Source of the DNA: Alteromonadaceae bacterium
GTDB lineage: Bacteria > Pseudomonadota > Gammaproteobacteria > Pseudomonadales > Oleiphilaceae
Direction of reading: 5' to 3'
DNA length: 64,000 nt
NCBI GenBank assembly: GCA_013393545.1
Contig: JABXHG010000001.1
Span: forward strand, 5,110-69,109
This document shows, piece by piece, positions 24,387-33,508 of the stretch; position 1 is the first letter of the stretch, and each line of letters opens with the position of its first letter. Made by a program: the position numbers and the translations under genes. The notes beneath the pieces were generated by a model, which made no database searches, was not told the DNA's origin, and was given only the letters and a program-made list of their open reading frames with translations.

Positions 24387-27074
24387 CTACCCCGCAGCGC
24401 TGCTGCTGGTTCGCCGCCACCTGATCAGTACCTTGTGCAGCTCTTCCACCACCAGCAGGCTCAAAGCGAAAGCCAGCAGCTGCAACCATTGCTGCAATGA
24501 AATCGGCTGAATCTGCAGCACGTCAGAGAGCCCCGGGGTGTACATGGCGCCGATGTGGGCCAGTTGCGCGAGGGGCACGGCCAGCATCAGGAATGGGTTG
24601 CGTAGCAGGGGGATTTTGAACAGGGAGCGGGATTCCGAGCGGCTGTTCAGGGCGTGGATGTTGCCGAAGAGCACCATCAGCATCAGTGTCAGGTTGCGGG
24701 CTTCGTCAATCGTCTGGCCCTGGTCCAGTGTCCACTGAAAATTCATGAACGCAACCAGCCCCATCCAGGTGCCCACCACCAGCACATGCTCAATGATGTG
24801 TTTATCGAACACCGGCTCCTGTGGTGAGCGGGGTTTTACGGACAATTCTCCGCCTTCCTTTGGTTCAAAGGCCAGGGCGACGTCCTGGAAGCCGTTTGCC
24901 ACCAGGTTCAGCCAGAGCAGTTGCACGGCGATCATGGGCATGGGCAGGCCGGTCAGTACACAGAGGAAAAATAACAGGATAGCCGAGAAGCCTGTGGCAA
25001 CCAGCAGTCCGATCACCTTGCGGATATTGTTGTAAACCACGCGCCCCTGTTCGATGCCGGCGACGATGGAGGAAAAGTTATCGTCGGTGACGATCAGGTC
25101 CGCCGTTTCCTTGGCGACATCGGTGCCGCGCTTGCCCATGGCGATGCCGGCATGAGCCTGGCGCATGGCCGGGGCATCGTTGACACCATCGCCGGTAACG
25201 GCGACGAAATGCCCGTCCCGCATGAAGCTGTCCACAATCTGCGCTTTTCTGGCCGGTTCGATGCGGGCGAATACCCGGGCCGGGCGAATGAGCTGGTCGA
25301 CGGCCGCCTGGCCCCGGGTGCTGGCTTCATCCAGCATGGGGCCGGTCACCACGGTTGAATCGGCGCTGCACAGGCCCAGTTCCAGGGCGATGGATTTGGC
25401 GGTTGCAGGATGGTCGCCGGTGACCATGGCCACCTCGATACCGCCGGTGCGGCACTTTTCGATGGCGTCGAAGGCTTCATGGCGGAGCGGGTCAATCATC
25501 GCGACCATGCCGAGGAAGATCATGTCGGCCATCTCGTGATCATCAGCTGACGAGGTTTTCCTCGCCAGGGCGATAATCCGGTAGCCCCGGGATGCCAGTT
25601 CGTTGAACTGGGTTTCCAGGGCGGGTTGGTCGATTTCGGTGGAGCCGTCTGCGGTCGCCATCCGGTTGCACATGGTCAGCATCTTTTCCGGGCTGCCTTT
25701 GGCGTAGATGACGGTTTGATCGCCCATCCGGTTGACCACGCCGCTGTAGGCCTTTTCCGATTCATAGGGAATCAGGGCTACCTGTTCCTGCCGGGTTCGC
25801 AGGTCGGTGATGGACATGTCCAGCTTCTTGGCCATCACCAGGAAGGCGATGTCCACGATGTCACCCTGGGAAACCCACTCGCCGCCGCTGTAGTCCAGAT
25901 GGCTTTCGTTGGCGAGTACGCCTGCAACGCAGAGTTCCCGGAGTGTGTCCTGGCCTGGGTCGGTCACGCTTGGGCGCGCGTCTTCGGCTGGGTCTTTGAT
26001 TTCCCCGCCCGGGGCTACGCCCTCGCCAGTGACATCGAACTGGCGGCCATCAGGCAGCATGACCTTGCGAATGGTGAGTTCATTAACGGTTAGGGTGCCG
26101 GTCTTGTCGGAGCAGATGAGGGTGCAGGAACCCAGGGCTTCCACCGCTACCAGTTTGCGGATGATGACGTTGAGCTTGGCCATCCGGCTCATGCCGATGG
26201 CGAGGGCTACGGTCAGCGCAGCCGGCAGTCCCTCCGGGATCACTGACACCGCGAGGCCGATACTCATCAGAATCATGTCTTCGATGGAATAACCGCCATC
26301 CAGGATCATCAGGCCGGCCAGGGCGGCAATGGCCAACAGAATGCCGAAGGCCAGCTGGTAGGTGAACTTGCGGATCCGGATCATCAAGGGCGGTTCGGCA
26401 GAGGTTTTGCCGGTAACGCCCTGGGCAATCTTGCCAAGCTGGGTGTTCGAGGCGGTGGCGATTACCCGGCCCCGCCCGCGCCCGTGGGTGATGATGCTAC
26501 CGGCAAAGCATTGGTCAACGCGGTCTGTGAGCGGTGTGCTGTCGTCGCTTTCCGCCCCGGCGTTCTTGGCAACCGCCAGGGATTCCCCCGTTAGCATGGA
26601 TTCATCAACGGCCAGGCTGCTGGCGCTGAGTAACTGGATATCCGCCGGTACCTTGTCGCCTGAGGAAAGCAGAACCACATCGCCCGGAACGATCTCTTCA
26701 ACTTCAACGGTGACAACCTGGCCGTCCCGAAGCACGTGGGTGGTGCCTTTCATCATTTGCTTCAATGCGGCGGCCGCCTTCTGGGCCGAAAACTCCTGAA
26801 CGGTGCCGATAATCGCGTTGATCAGCAGGACGATGAGGATGAAAACCCCGCTGGGGGTCTGGCCGAGTGCAAATGACACCGCAGAGGCGATCAGAAGGAT
26901 GTAAATGAAGGGGCTAAGGAATTGCCGCGCAAACAGCTCCACCACGCTTGGCATGGGCGAGGTGGGCAACTGATTGTAACCAAATTGCTCCAGGCGGGCA
27001 CTGGCTTCCTGGCGGGATAGCCCGTTGTGATCGGGTTCCGGTGTTGTTGGTGGCTCTGGGGCGGCGTTGTTCAT
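24387..27074 (-). CDS. P-type cation-transporting ATPase (type II, calcium-like)
   Basis: 895 residues from ATG 27074. The order is cation_ATPase_N, TM1-2, actuator domain with LTGES, TM3-4 with PEGLP, phosphorylation site DKTGTLT (Asp323), nucleotide-binding domain, hinge TGDGVNDAPA, then TM5-10. This is the type II (SERCA/PMCA-like) class. The M6 segment NLVANGFQDVAL is less typical than the calcium-pump consensus, so the transported ion cannot be fixed from sequence. No partner genes adjoin it; trxC is convergent at its 3' end and a DUF2750 gene divergent at its 5' end. Confidence 0.9.
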   Translation of the reverse strand: MNNAAPEPPTTPEPDHNGLSRQEASARLEQFGYNQLPTSPMPSVVELFARQFLSPFIYILLIASAVSFALGQTPSGVFILIVLLINAIIGTVQEFSAQKAAAALKQMMKGTTHVLRDGQVVTVEVEEIVPGDVVLLSSGDKVPADIQLLSASSLAVDESMLTGESLAVAKNAGAESDDSTPLTDRVDQCFAGSIITHGRGRGRVIATASNTQLGKIAQGVTGKTSAEPPLMIRIRKFTYQLAFGILLAIAALAGLMILDGGYSIEDMILMSIGLAVSVIPEGLPAALTVALAIGMSRMAKLNVIIRKLVAVEALGSCTLICSDKTGTLTVNELTIRKVMLPDGRQFDVTGEGVAPGGEIKDPAEDARPSVTDPGQDTLRELCVAGVLANESHLDYSGGEWVSQGDIVDIAFLVMAKKLDMSITDLRTRQEQVALIPYESEKAYSGVVNRMGDQTVIYAKGSPEKMLTMCNRMATADGSTEIDQPALETQFNELASRGYRIIALARKTSSADDHEMADMIFLGMVAMIDPLRHEAFDAIEKCRTGGIEVAMVTGDHPATAKSIALELGLCSADSTVVTGPMLDEASTRGQAAVDQLIRPARVFARIEPARKAQIVDSFMRDGHFVAVTGDGVNDAPAMRQAHAGIAMGKRGTDVAKETADLIVTDDNFSSIVAGIEQGRVVYNNIRKVIGLLVATGFSAILLFFLCVLTGLPMPMIAVQLLWLNLVANGFQDVALAFEPKEGGELSVKPRSPQEPVFDKHIIEHVLVVGTWMGLVAFMNFQWTLDQGQTIDEARNLTLMLMVLFGNIHALNSRSESRSLFKIPLLRNPFLMLAVPLAQLAHIGAMYTPGLSDVLQIQPISLQQWLQLLAFALSLLVVEELHKVLIRWRRTSSSAAG

Positions 27075-27159
27075 GTGGAAAACCGAGGCAGATTGATGGT
27101 TGGGCGTGGCTCTCAGTGTACACTGTCGCCGAACCACCAACACGGCAATGGAGCCATTC

Positions 27160-27546
27160 ATGAGCAACAACGACCTGCAGCAGATTCTCGAACTGGATGG
27201 CGAGGAGCGGTACGACTACTTCCTGGACGCCGTTGTTGAGGAGCGGGACATCTGGATACTGGTGAATGCGGACAACCAGTTCCTGAAAATGGTTGCCGAG
27301 GAAGACGGTGTGGCTTACCTGCCGGTCTGGCCGAGCAGTGAGTTTGCCGAAGATTATGCCGCCGGTGCCACCGATCTCTCGGCAAAGGCGATTTCACTGC
27401 CGGATTTCTTCCGAAAATGGGTGCCTGGTCTAACCCGCGATGGTATCGAGGTGGGCGTGTTCCCGGGGGCGGATGAGGAACTCTGGATCACGGCCCCAGA
27501 AGAGCTCAAGCAGGATCTGCAGGAAGTGATGTCCAGCGCATTCTGA
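27160..27546 (+). CDS. DUF2750 protein
   Basis: 128 residues. The pattern RYDYFLDAVVEERDIWIL, LPVWPSSEFAEDYA and FFRKWVPGLTRDGIEVGVFP matches DUF2750, a cytoplasmic family of unknown function. ATG 27160 begins directly after the divergent promoter region shared with the P-type ATPase gene. No signal or membrane segment. Confidence 0.8.
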   Translation: MSNNDLQQILELDGEERYDYFLDAVVEERDIWILVNADNQFLKMVAEEDGVAYLPVWPSSEFAEDYAAGATDLSAKAISLPDFFRKWVPGLTRDGIEVGVFPGADEELWITAPEELKQDLQEVMSSAF

Positions 27547-27579
27547 CCGGACACCGCATGAATCAGGGCTCCGTGCCGG

Positions 27580-28038
27580 CTAAAGACAGCAGGCCTTGTA
27601 CTTCTTGCCGCTGCCACAGGGGCACCGGTCATTCCGGCCTGGTTTAAGCTGGCCTTCGCTGGTGTCACCTTTCAGGTAATACCAGCGCCCGTCTTCCTTG
27701 ATGAAATCCGATTTTTCTTCCAGAAAGCCCCAGCCGCTCCCGGCGCGATAAATCGCCCGAAAGTGCACCATGCCCTGGTTGCCGTCTTCGTGGCTGTCCA
27801 GAATCTGCAGTGAGGCCCAGTCCGGCGAGTTGTCCAGGGTCAGGGTGGCCGGCCGGGTATCCGGGTGCCAGGTTGCCTTCAGGTAATCGGCCATCTGCAG
27901 CACAAAGGCGGCGTAGCGCGAACGCATCAGGGCTTCGGGCGTGGCGGCGGCCTGGCCCTGGTGCAGCGGCAGACAACACTCGGCGTAGCGGGCACCACTG
28001 CCGCAGAGGCAGGGTGCGGATTCGGGGAAGTAGCTCAT
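27580..28038 (-). CDS. ychJ: YchJ-family protein (two SEC-C zinc motifs)
   Basis: 152 residues. SEC-C metal-binding motifs occur at both ends: CLCGSGARYAECC near residue 10 and CPCGSGKKYKACCL at the very end. Between them is the UPF0225/YchJ core (LMRSRYAAFVLQMADYLKATWH). SEC-C motifs bind zinc and, in SecA, contact SecB; the function of YchJ is not known. The YtoQ-like gene lies directly upstream, seven bases away on the same strand. Confidence 0.92.
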   Translation of the reverse strand: MSYFPESAPCLCGSGARYAECCLPLHQGQAAATPEALMRSRYAAFVLQMADYLKATWHPDTRPATLTLDNSPDWASLQILDSHEDGNQGMVHFRAIYRAGSGWGFLEEKSDFIKEDGRWYYLKGDTSEGQLKPGRNDRCPCGSGKKYKACCL

Positions 28039-28044
28039 GGGTAC

Positions 28045-28488
28045 TTAGCGGGCCGTGATCACGTATTTCAGCACTTCCACCACTTGCTCGGGCGTTTGTG
28101 CCCAGGCCATGGCCGCCGCGTCTACTTCCTTAAGCGGGTGCACAATGTCTTCGCTGTGCAGGGTGATGTAAGGCGTGCCCAGTGCGGCGCAATAGCCGGC
28201 ATCGAAGGCCGCGTTCCATTGCTTGTATTTGTCACCGAAGCGAATCACGGCAAGATCGCACTGCTCGATCATGGTTTTGGTGCGGATGCTGTTCACTTTG
28301 GAGGATTGGTGATCGCGCCAGAAACCAACATCTGGCTTACCCAGTACATCGCCGGCGGCGTCACTGGCATCGTGGTCGGTCACCGGTGCCATGAATTCGA
28401 CAGGCAGACCGGCGGCCTCGGCGCCTTCCTGGATTTGCTCACGCCAGTTGGTGTGAATCTCGCCAGACAGGTATACAGTCCAGATCAT
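28045..28488 (-). CDS. YtoQ-family protein
   Basis: 147 residues from ATG 28488 (a frame to 28518 adds ten unrelated residues). The start MIWTVYLSGEIHTNWREQI and the core GKPDVGFWRDHQSSKVNSIRT are the YtoQ family pattern, a nucleoside deoxyribosyltransferase-like fold without proven activity. It precedes and probably is cotranscribed with ychJ. Confidence 0.85.
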   Translation of the reverse strand: MIWTVYLSGEIHTNWREQIQEGAEAAGLPVEFMAPVTDHDASDAAGDVLGKPDVGFWRDHQSSKVNSIRTKTMIEQCDLAVIRFGDKYKQWNAAFDAGYCAALGTPYITLHSEDIVHPLKEVDAAAMAWAQTPEQVVEVLKYVITAR

Positions 28489-28695
28489 CGGTGTCTCCTT
28501 GGTTGTGGTGGCCGGCATGGGTGGTCTCCGGCTGTGTGATCAATGGCCGGTATGATACGCGAGCTAACCAGAGGCCCGCTACTGATGCTCGTGTAGGGTT
28601 TTACTTATCGTGCTCACGGTTATATCTTTATGCGCTTTGCATTTTAATGAGTATGCTGATTATTCTCGTTTCGGTAAAGTTCAGGGGGAAGTGCT

Positions 28696-29298
28696 ATGTG
28701 GGATGAACGGTACGAACGCGACACCTATGTCTACGGCGAAGCGCCGAATGATTTTCTGGCGGAGCAGTGCAAGGCTCTGAATCTGGCCGACGAGCCGGGC
28801 CCGGTGTTGTGTCTGGCAGAAGGCGAGGGGCGCAATGCGGTGCATTTGGCCGAATGTGGGCATGCCGTGACTTGTGTGGATTTGTCGTCGGTTGGCCTGC
28901 GCAAGGCAAGGCGACTGGCAGAGAAACGGGGCGTTACCGTTGAAACCGTGCAGGCGGATCTGGCGCATTTCACCCCGGAACCCGGGTATTTCCAGGCGGT
29001 GGTGATGATTTTTGCTCATACACCACCGGCCATTCGCCAGCGCTCACTGGAAGTGGCCCGTGAAGCACTTCGCCCCGGCGGTTATCTGATTCTTGAAGGC
29101 TACACCGAAGACCAGATTGGCCGTGGCACCGGCGGGCCGGGTAACCCTGATATGATGTTCAGCAAACAGGAACTGGATGCCATGTTCGCCGAGGACGAAG
29201 TGTTGCTGTCCCGGGAAACGGAGCGCCATATTCTGGAGGGTGAGTTTCACAGTGGTGACGGCGCTGTTGTCCAGTTTGTGGCTCGCAAGGTTGAGTGA
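28696..29298 (+). CDS. Class I SAM-dependent methyltransferase (TehB-like)
   Basis: 200 residues. It opens with the Trp/Arg-rich MWDERYERDTYVYGEAPNDFL motif common to TehB-like and thiopurine-type methyltransferases. The SAM-binding loop VLCLAEGEGRNAVHLAE follows, with the acidic CVDLS and later the typical LRPGGYLILEGY. Substrate unknown; related proteins are annotated as tellurite-resistance or thiol methyltransferases. GGGGGAAG precedes the ATG. Monocistronic. Confidence 0.87.
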   Translation: MWDERYERDTYVYGEAPNDFLAEQCKALNLADEPGPVLCLAEGEGRNAVHLAECGHAVTCVDLSSVGLRKARRLAEKRGVTVETVQADLAHFTPEPGYFQAVVMIFAHTPPAIRQRSLEVAREALRPGGYLILEGYTEDQIGRGTGGPGNPDMMFSKQELDAMFAEDEVLLSRETERHILEGEFHSGDGAVVQFVARKVE

Positions 29299-29344
29299 CT
29301 GGACTGGGCTATAGAGAGTGGTGACTGCTGCGTCATTGCCTGGT

Positions 29345-30214
29345 TTACGCTTCTGGCGAGGCGTCGCTTTCTATCGTATCAGCAAGCCGCTCCACGCTTT
29401 CGCTATAAAGCTCAAGAAACAGCGCCGGTTCGATCAGCTCGAGTTCGCTGAGAATAAAGCTTTTCTGATGGGTAAAAAAGAAATCGACGCGGGCGTACAG
29501 CGGTATTTCGGGCAGTGAGGCCAAAAGACGTTCAGCTTGTTTTTTCAGGTGTGGGGGAGGGCTAAACGGTTCGATACTCACGCCATATCGTGAGTTTGCG
29601 CGCCATTCATTGTCAGCCGTTTGGCGTCGCACTGCATGGGCAAAGCGGCCGCCCATGCAGCAGACTGAAACCTCGCCTTCGCTCTCCACCGAGTGAATAA
29701 ACGGTTGAACCAAAACACCGTGATCGGAAGACCCTGGTATTCGCATGCCCGCTAATTCGTCGACATTGAGTCTTTGAACGTCATTGCCGCTTTGACCACA
29801 AGCGGGTTTGATCACGACGGTGTCGGCGCCCAGTTGAAGTGCAGCTTGCGCCAGATCGTCAGAGCTTGGGTGCGTTAGATGAACGCTGGCCACCGTAGCA
29901 ATGCCGCTCTCGGCCAGAGACTGCAGATAGCGCTTGTTCAGGTTCCAGCGGATCAGGTTTGGTGAGTTCCGTACGGTGATGCCTTGGCGGTGAAGGCCCG
30001 AGAGCCAATTCAAAAAGTCGTCGGGGTTCTGGGTGTAATCCCATGCAGCCAGAGGGAGCACCAGGTCTGCTCCTTTGAACGCGGAGGCGTTCTGCCACGG
30101 CGCAAAACGTACCTCGGATCCCCGTTTTGTCAGTGCATCACTCAGGCACCTAAGAGACTTGGGCGGCTTGGGCCATTGTTCACAGGTGGCGATGGCAATT
30201 TTTGTCCCGTTCAT
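29345..30214 (-). CDS. ATP-grasp enzyme coupled to an iron ABC transporter
   Basis: 289 residues of the RimK/glutathione-synthetase-like ATP-grasp superfamily: an N-terminal Rossmann-like part (about 1-95), a lysine-bearing ATP-binding part (VVIKPACGQSGND around 135) and the C-terminal acidic metal site (ARVDFF, then LSELELIEPALFL). Such enzymes ligate a carboxylate to an amine or thiol with ATP. Its start codon overlaps the stop of the FecE-like ATPase gene by four bases, so it is the last gene of the iron-uptake operon. A siderophore- or ligand-modifying step is inferred from this coupling only. Confidence 0.8.
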   Translation of the reverse strand: MNGTKIAIATCEQWPKPPKSLRCLSDALTKRGSEVRFAPWQNASAFKGADLVLPLAAWDYTQNPDDFLNWLSGLHRQGITVRNSPNLIRWNLNKRYLQSLAESGIATVASVHLTHPSSDDLAQAALQLGADTVVIKPACGQSGNDVQRLNVDELAGMRIPGSSDHGVLVQPFIHSVESEGEVSVCCMGGRFAHAVRRQTADNEWRANSRYGVSIEPFSPPPHLKKQAERLLASLPEIPLYARVDFFFTHQKSFILSELELIEPALFLELYSESVERLADTIESDASPEA

Positions 30215-31023
30215 GAGCCAGCCTGCCCGGTTGCCATCAAACTGGTGTTGTGTCTTACCGGCCGTATCACCGGAATGCCGGCGCTATCGTGCAGTAGTTC
30301 GACCGGCACTTGATAGAGTTCGCTCAGCATGGAGGGTTCGAGTACCTGATGGGGGGTGCCCTGTGCGTGAACGCGACCATCCCCCAGAAGGATGACCTGA
30401 TCGGCGAACTGGGCAGCCAGGCTCAGATCATGCAATACCGTTACGGTAATTAGTTTGCGTTGACGGGTTTCGCGGTTCACATGCTCCAGTAGAGACAGTT
30501 GATGATGCATGTCCAGAGCGCTGACTGGTTCGTCCAGTAGCAGAATGGATGGATTGCGCAACAGTGTCTGGCAGAACAAGGCAAGTTGCCGCTGGCCCCC
30601 GCTGAGGGTCTGAATATCCCGGTGCGCAAGGTGGGCTATGCCCACTTGTTGCATGATGGTCAGTGCACGGCTGAGTAGATCATCCCCCACGTGTAAATGC
30701 AGCGCGTCGAGCTGACCCAGCAGTACCACTTCCAGGACCGTCAGGGAGACATCCACATCGTTTCCCTGGGGCATGTAGCCTATGAGAGCACGCCATTGGC
30801 GAAGATGCAGGCGTGAAAGCGTGGAATCACCATAGTGCACCTGCCCGCTTTCCAGCGAGATCTCACCGAACATGGCTTTGAGCAGGGAAGACTTTCCGGT
30901 TCCGTTGGGGCCCAGAATGGCGTAGATCTGGCCCGGCTCGAAACACAGGGACACATTGCTGGCCGTGCAGGTATCGCCACGCTGAATGGTAGCGCTGGCG
31001 ACTTCAAGTGTGAGGGTATTCAT
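30211..31023 (-). CDS. ABC transporter ATP-binding protein (FecE/FhuC type)
   Basis: 270 residues. Walker A GPNGTGKSS, Q-loop (YMPQGND), signature LSGGQRQ, Walker B ILLLDEPVSALD and the H-loop (TVLHDL) are all intact. The subtype is that of iron-siderophore and cobalamin importers. It energises the permease encoded immediately upstream (one base between the genes) and overlaps the ATP-grasp gene downstream. Cytoplasmic face of the inner membrane. Confidence 0.92.
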   Translation of the reverse strand: MNTLTLEVASATIQRGDTCTASNVSLCFEPGQIYAILGPNGTGKSSLLKAMFGEISLESGQVHYGDSTLSRLHLRQWRALIGYMPQGNDVDVSLTVLEVVLLGQLDALHLHVGDDLLSRALTIMQQVGIAHLAHRDIQTLSGGQRQLALFCQTLLRNPSILLLDEPVSALDMHHQLSLLEHVNRETRQRKLITVTVLHDLSLAAQFADQVILLGDGRVHAQGTPHQVLEPSMLSELYQVPVELLHDSAGIPVIRPVRHNTSLMATGQAGS

Positions 31024-31024
31024 A

Positions 31025-32065
31025 TCAGCGACGGCTCACGATAATCCAGAAAAAGAAAGGGACGCCGATAAAGGCGGTAACGATACCGACCGGGAACAAG
31101 GCTCCTGGCACAATGGACTTGGACAGTACCGACGAGGCCGAAAGGAAGGCCGCACCGGTGACCATGGATAACGGGACGAAGAAGCGCTGGTCTTCACCCA
31201 CGAGCATTCTGGCAATATGCGGCGCTACCAGCCCAATGAAACCGATGACACCGACAAAACTGATGGCCACAGACGTCATCAAGGCGACCAGAAAAAGAAC
31301 GGCCATGCGCAGTTTCCGGGTATCTACTCCCAGAGCGGATGCCCGCTGTTCTCCCATGCGTAGTGCTGTCAGTTGCCACGACAGCCGCATCAAGAGTGTT
31401 ATGCAAACGGACGAGACCAACGCCGTAACGGCCAGTGTCGTCCAGGTTGTCTTGGTAAGGTTGCCAAATAACCAAAAGAGAATCTGCTGACTGACTTCGG
31501 GCGCGGAAAGGTATTGAACCAGCGACAGCATCGATTGGAAAAGAAACAGAAGCGCAATACCCGTGAGAACGAGCATGGCGGAGGTCATATGGGAAATGGA
31601 TGCAAAGAAAAACAGGATCCCGGATGCCACCATGGTCATCACAAAAGCGCCCAGAGGGACCGCTAACAACAATGGCAGCCCGAAACTTCCCATTGCAATG
31701 ACCAGTGATGCACCAAAGCCGGCAGCGGCGGCCAGGCCCAAGGTATAGGGGCTGGCCATGGGGTTGTTGAGCAGCGTTTGAATTTCAGCGCCTCCCACAC
31801 CCAGGGCCGCTCCCACTACCAGCGCCATCAAGGCCATGGGAAGCCGTAGTTCCAAGACGATAACCCGGGTCATGTCGGCCACTTCCATACCAAACAATGC
31901 CCGGATTACATCAGCCAGAGGCACCATGGAGGGGCCTGTTGCTATATCCAGGAGCAGTGTGCCGAGTGCGGCCAGGGCGAGCCCCGCAATGATGCGCCAG
32001 CGACGCCTTTCCAGGATACGCTGGCGTTGAATCGTCTCCTTGACAGAAACATCAAAGGTGCTCAT
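31025..32065 (-). CDS. FecCD-family iron ABC permease
   Basis: 346 residues with about nine to ten membrane helices in the FecCD/BtuC arrangement. Family landmarks visible are EIQTLLNNPMASPYTLGLAAAAGFGA and, before the last helices, FIGLVAPHIARMLVG. It probably acts as a homodimer, as no second permease gene is present. It lies nine bases downstream of the binding-protein gene in a four-gene operon. Confidence 0.93.
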   Translation of the reverse strand: MSTFDVSVKETIQRQRILERRRWRIIAGLALAALGTLLLDIATGPSMVPLADVIRALFGMEVADMTRVIVLELRLPMALMALVVGAALGVGGAEIQTLLNNPMASPYTLGLAAAAGFGASLVIAMGSFGLPLLLAVPLGAFVMTMVASGILFFFASISHMTSAMLVLTGIALLFLFQSMLSLVQYLSAPEVSQQILFWLFGNLTKTTWTTLAVTALVSSVCITLLMRLSWQLTALRMGEQRASALGVDTRKLRMAVLFLVALMTSVAISFVGVIGFIGLVAPHIARMLVGEDQRFFVPLSMVTGAAFLSASSVLSKSIVPGALFPVGIVTAFIGVPFFFWIIVSRR

Positions 32066-32074
32066 GAGCGACGC

Positions 32075-33217
32075 TTAGTTGTCGCTTTCAGGGAGTGAGA
32101 CCATGAAGGTGCCCTCCGGAACCACAGGTAGATAGCGCTTGTGGAAATCAAGATAGGTCTGGCGCGGTGTTAGCTCGCTGAACAGTTCTGGGTAGGTGAT
32201 CTGGGCGAAGTATTCGACCATGGCGCCGTCGGTAATAGAGCGTGAAGCCCCTTGATAAACGCCGTGAATGCGGCGGTTCTGCACGGCGGGTAGCGACTCC
32301 CATCCGGTGCGTTCGGTATAGCCCTGCAAGCGCCGTTGTGCTTCGTTTCGAGGAATGTCGATGCCCATGACCATGGCTTCGTCATTCTTGCCCAATTCGG
32401 TTTCCCTGCCAGCAATAATAACGACCTCAGGCTGGGAGGACAGTACCTGTTCAGGATTCATGGGCCCCCACCACCCGACATAGGGCAGGGCAATATTTTC
32501 TCCCCCAGTCATGGCAATCATTGCGCCCCACATGTTTTTACCATAGGTAAAGCCCAAGCCATCCGGCCCCTGATTGCCGAACTCCACATAAACTCTTGGT
32601 TTGTCTTGGCCACTTTGCTCAATGCGTGACTGAATATTTTCAACAATATCGCGATATTCGGCAGAAATCTGGTCAGCGCGCTCTGTATCGCCGGCTATAA
32701 TGCCAAGAAGCTCTGTGCTTCTCATGTGGCGTTCCAGTGTCTGGGCGTTGTAATCAACCACCAATACAGGGATTCCAGCCGACTGAATGCGATTAACGTC
32801 CACGCCGAGGGCCTGGTATTGCCATTCAGCCAGTACCACGACATCTGGATTGAGCGACAGCACCTCTTCCAGAGAAAAAGTTCCGGCCTCGACTTCTCCA
32901 ACGTCCGCCAGTTCCTTCAGGCGAGGTACTTCAGAGCTGAATAGCTCCCAGCTTGCGGGGTTCCATACAGACCAGACGTCTTTCGAAAAGCCAACAACGT
33001 TATCGAGAGCATCGTCGCCGCCAATCGCCATGTAGTCGGGGTAATAAAAGCCCAACATCACGCGTTCAGCTGGAAGCTCAACTTCCACTTTTCGATCCAG
33101 AACATCGGTTAGCTCAACGGGTTCTGCCAGTAGCGGAGTTGAAAGCCCCGCAAATACGGTAGCCATTACCAAATGCCGGATTGAGCGGCGGAATCCCTGT
33201 TTGCCCATAACTGCCAT
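32075..33217 (-). CDS. Periplasmic iron-complex binding protein (TroA/FecB-like)
   Basis: 380 residues from ATG 33217 (GGAG seven bases upstream; a longer open frame upstream has no family features). A signal peptide (about 1-31, ending LLA) precedes a FecB/FhuD-type periplasmic binding domain with the two-lobe layout: DRKVEVELPAERVMLGFYYP at the start and DVVVLAEWQYQALG in the first lobe. It is not a lipoprotein. First gene of the binding protein-permease-ATPase-ATP-grasp operon; a Fur-like site stands 75 bases upstream. Confidence 0.9.
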   Translation of the reverse strand: MAVMGKQGFRRSIRHLVMATVFAGLSTPLLAEPVELTDVLDRKVEVELPAERVMLGFYYPDYMAIGGDDALDNVVGFSKDVWSVWNPASWELFSSEVPRLKELADVGEVEAGTFSLEEVLSLNPDVVVLAEWQYQALGVDVNRIQSAGIPVLVVDYNAQTLERHMRSTELLGIIAGDTERADQISAEYRDIVENIQSRIEQSGQDKPRVYVEFGNQGPDGLGFTYGKNMWGAMIAMTGGENIALPYVGWWGPMNPEQVLSSQPEVVIIAGRETELGKNDEAMVMGIDIPRNEAQRRLQGYTERTGWESLPAVQNRRIHGVYQGASRSITDGAMVEYFAQITYPELFSELTPRQTYLDFHKRYLPVVPEGTFMVSLPESDN

Positions 33218-33291
33218 GTGAGTACTCCAAAAAATGCGAAGTGCATACGTTGTTGATTTGCAGGTGATACTAACAAAAATCGGGTACAGGT

Positions 33292-33310
33292 AATAGTGAT
33301 TGTCATTTAT
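33292..33310. promoter_or_regulatory. Putative Fur box upstream of the iron-uptake operon
   Basis: AATAGTGATTGTCATTTAT matches 13 of 19 positions of the classical GATAATGATAATCATTATC consensus, including TGAT and TCATT on either side of the centre. Position and neighbours (iron ABC operon) support iron control. Binding is inferred. Confidence 0.6.
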
Positions 33311-33508
33311 ATTTTTGCGTAAAATCAATTCCTGTTCAGTTTCAGTCTCAACAAGTCGGCTCGCGCAACAGGCACTGGTGATAACAAATCCGTTCAAACT
33401 GCTGGTAGTTCTCTTTGAGTGCGGGGCAGCTCGATTCGGTGGACCCGAGATGCAGGTGCATTTGCTAACATGCAAATTCTTTATTCTGAAAGCGATTGAG
33501 TCCTGAGA

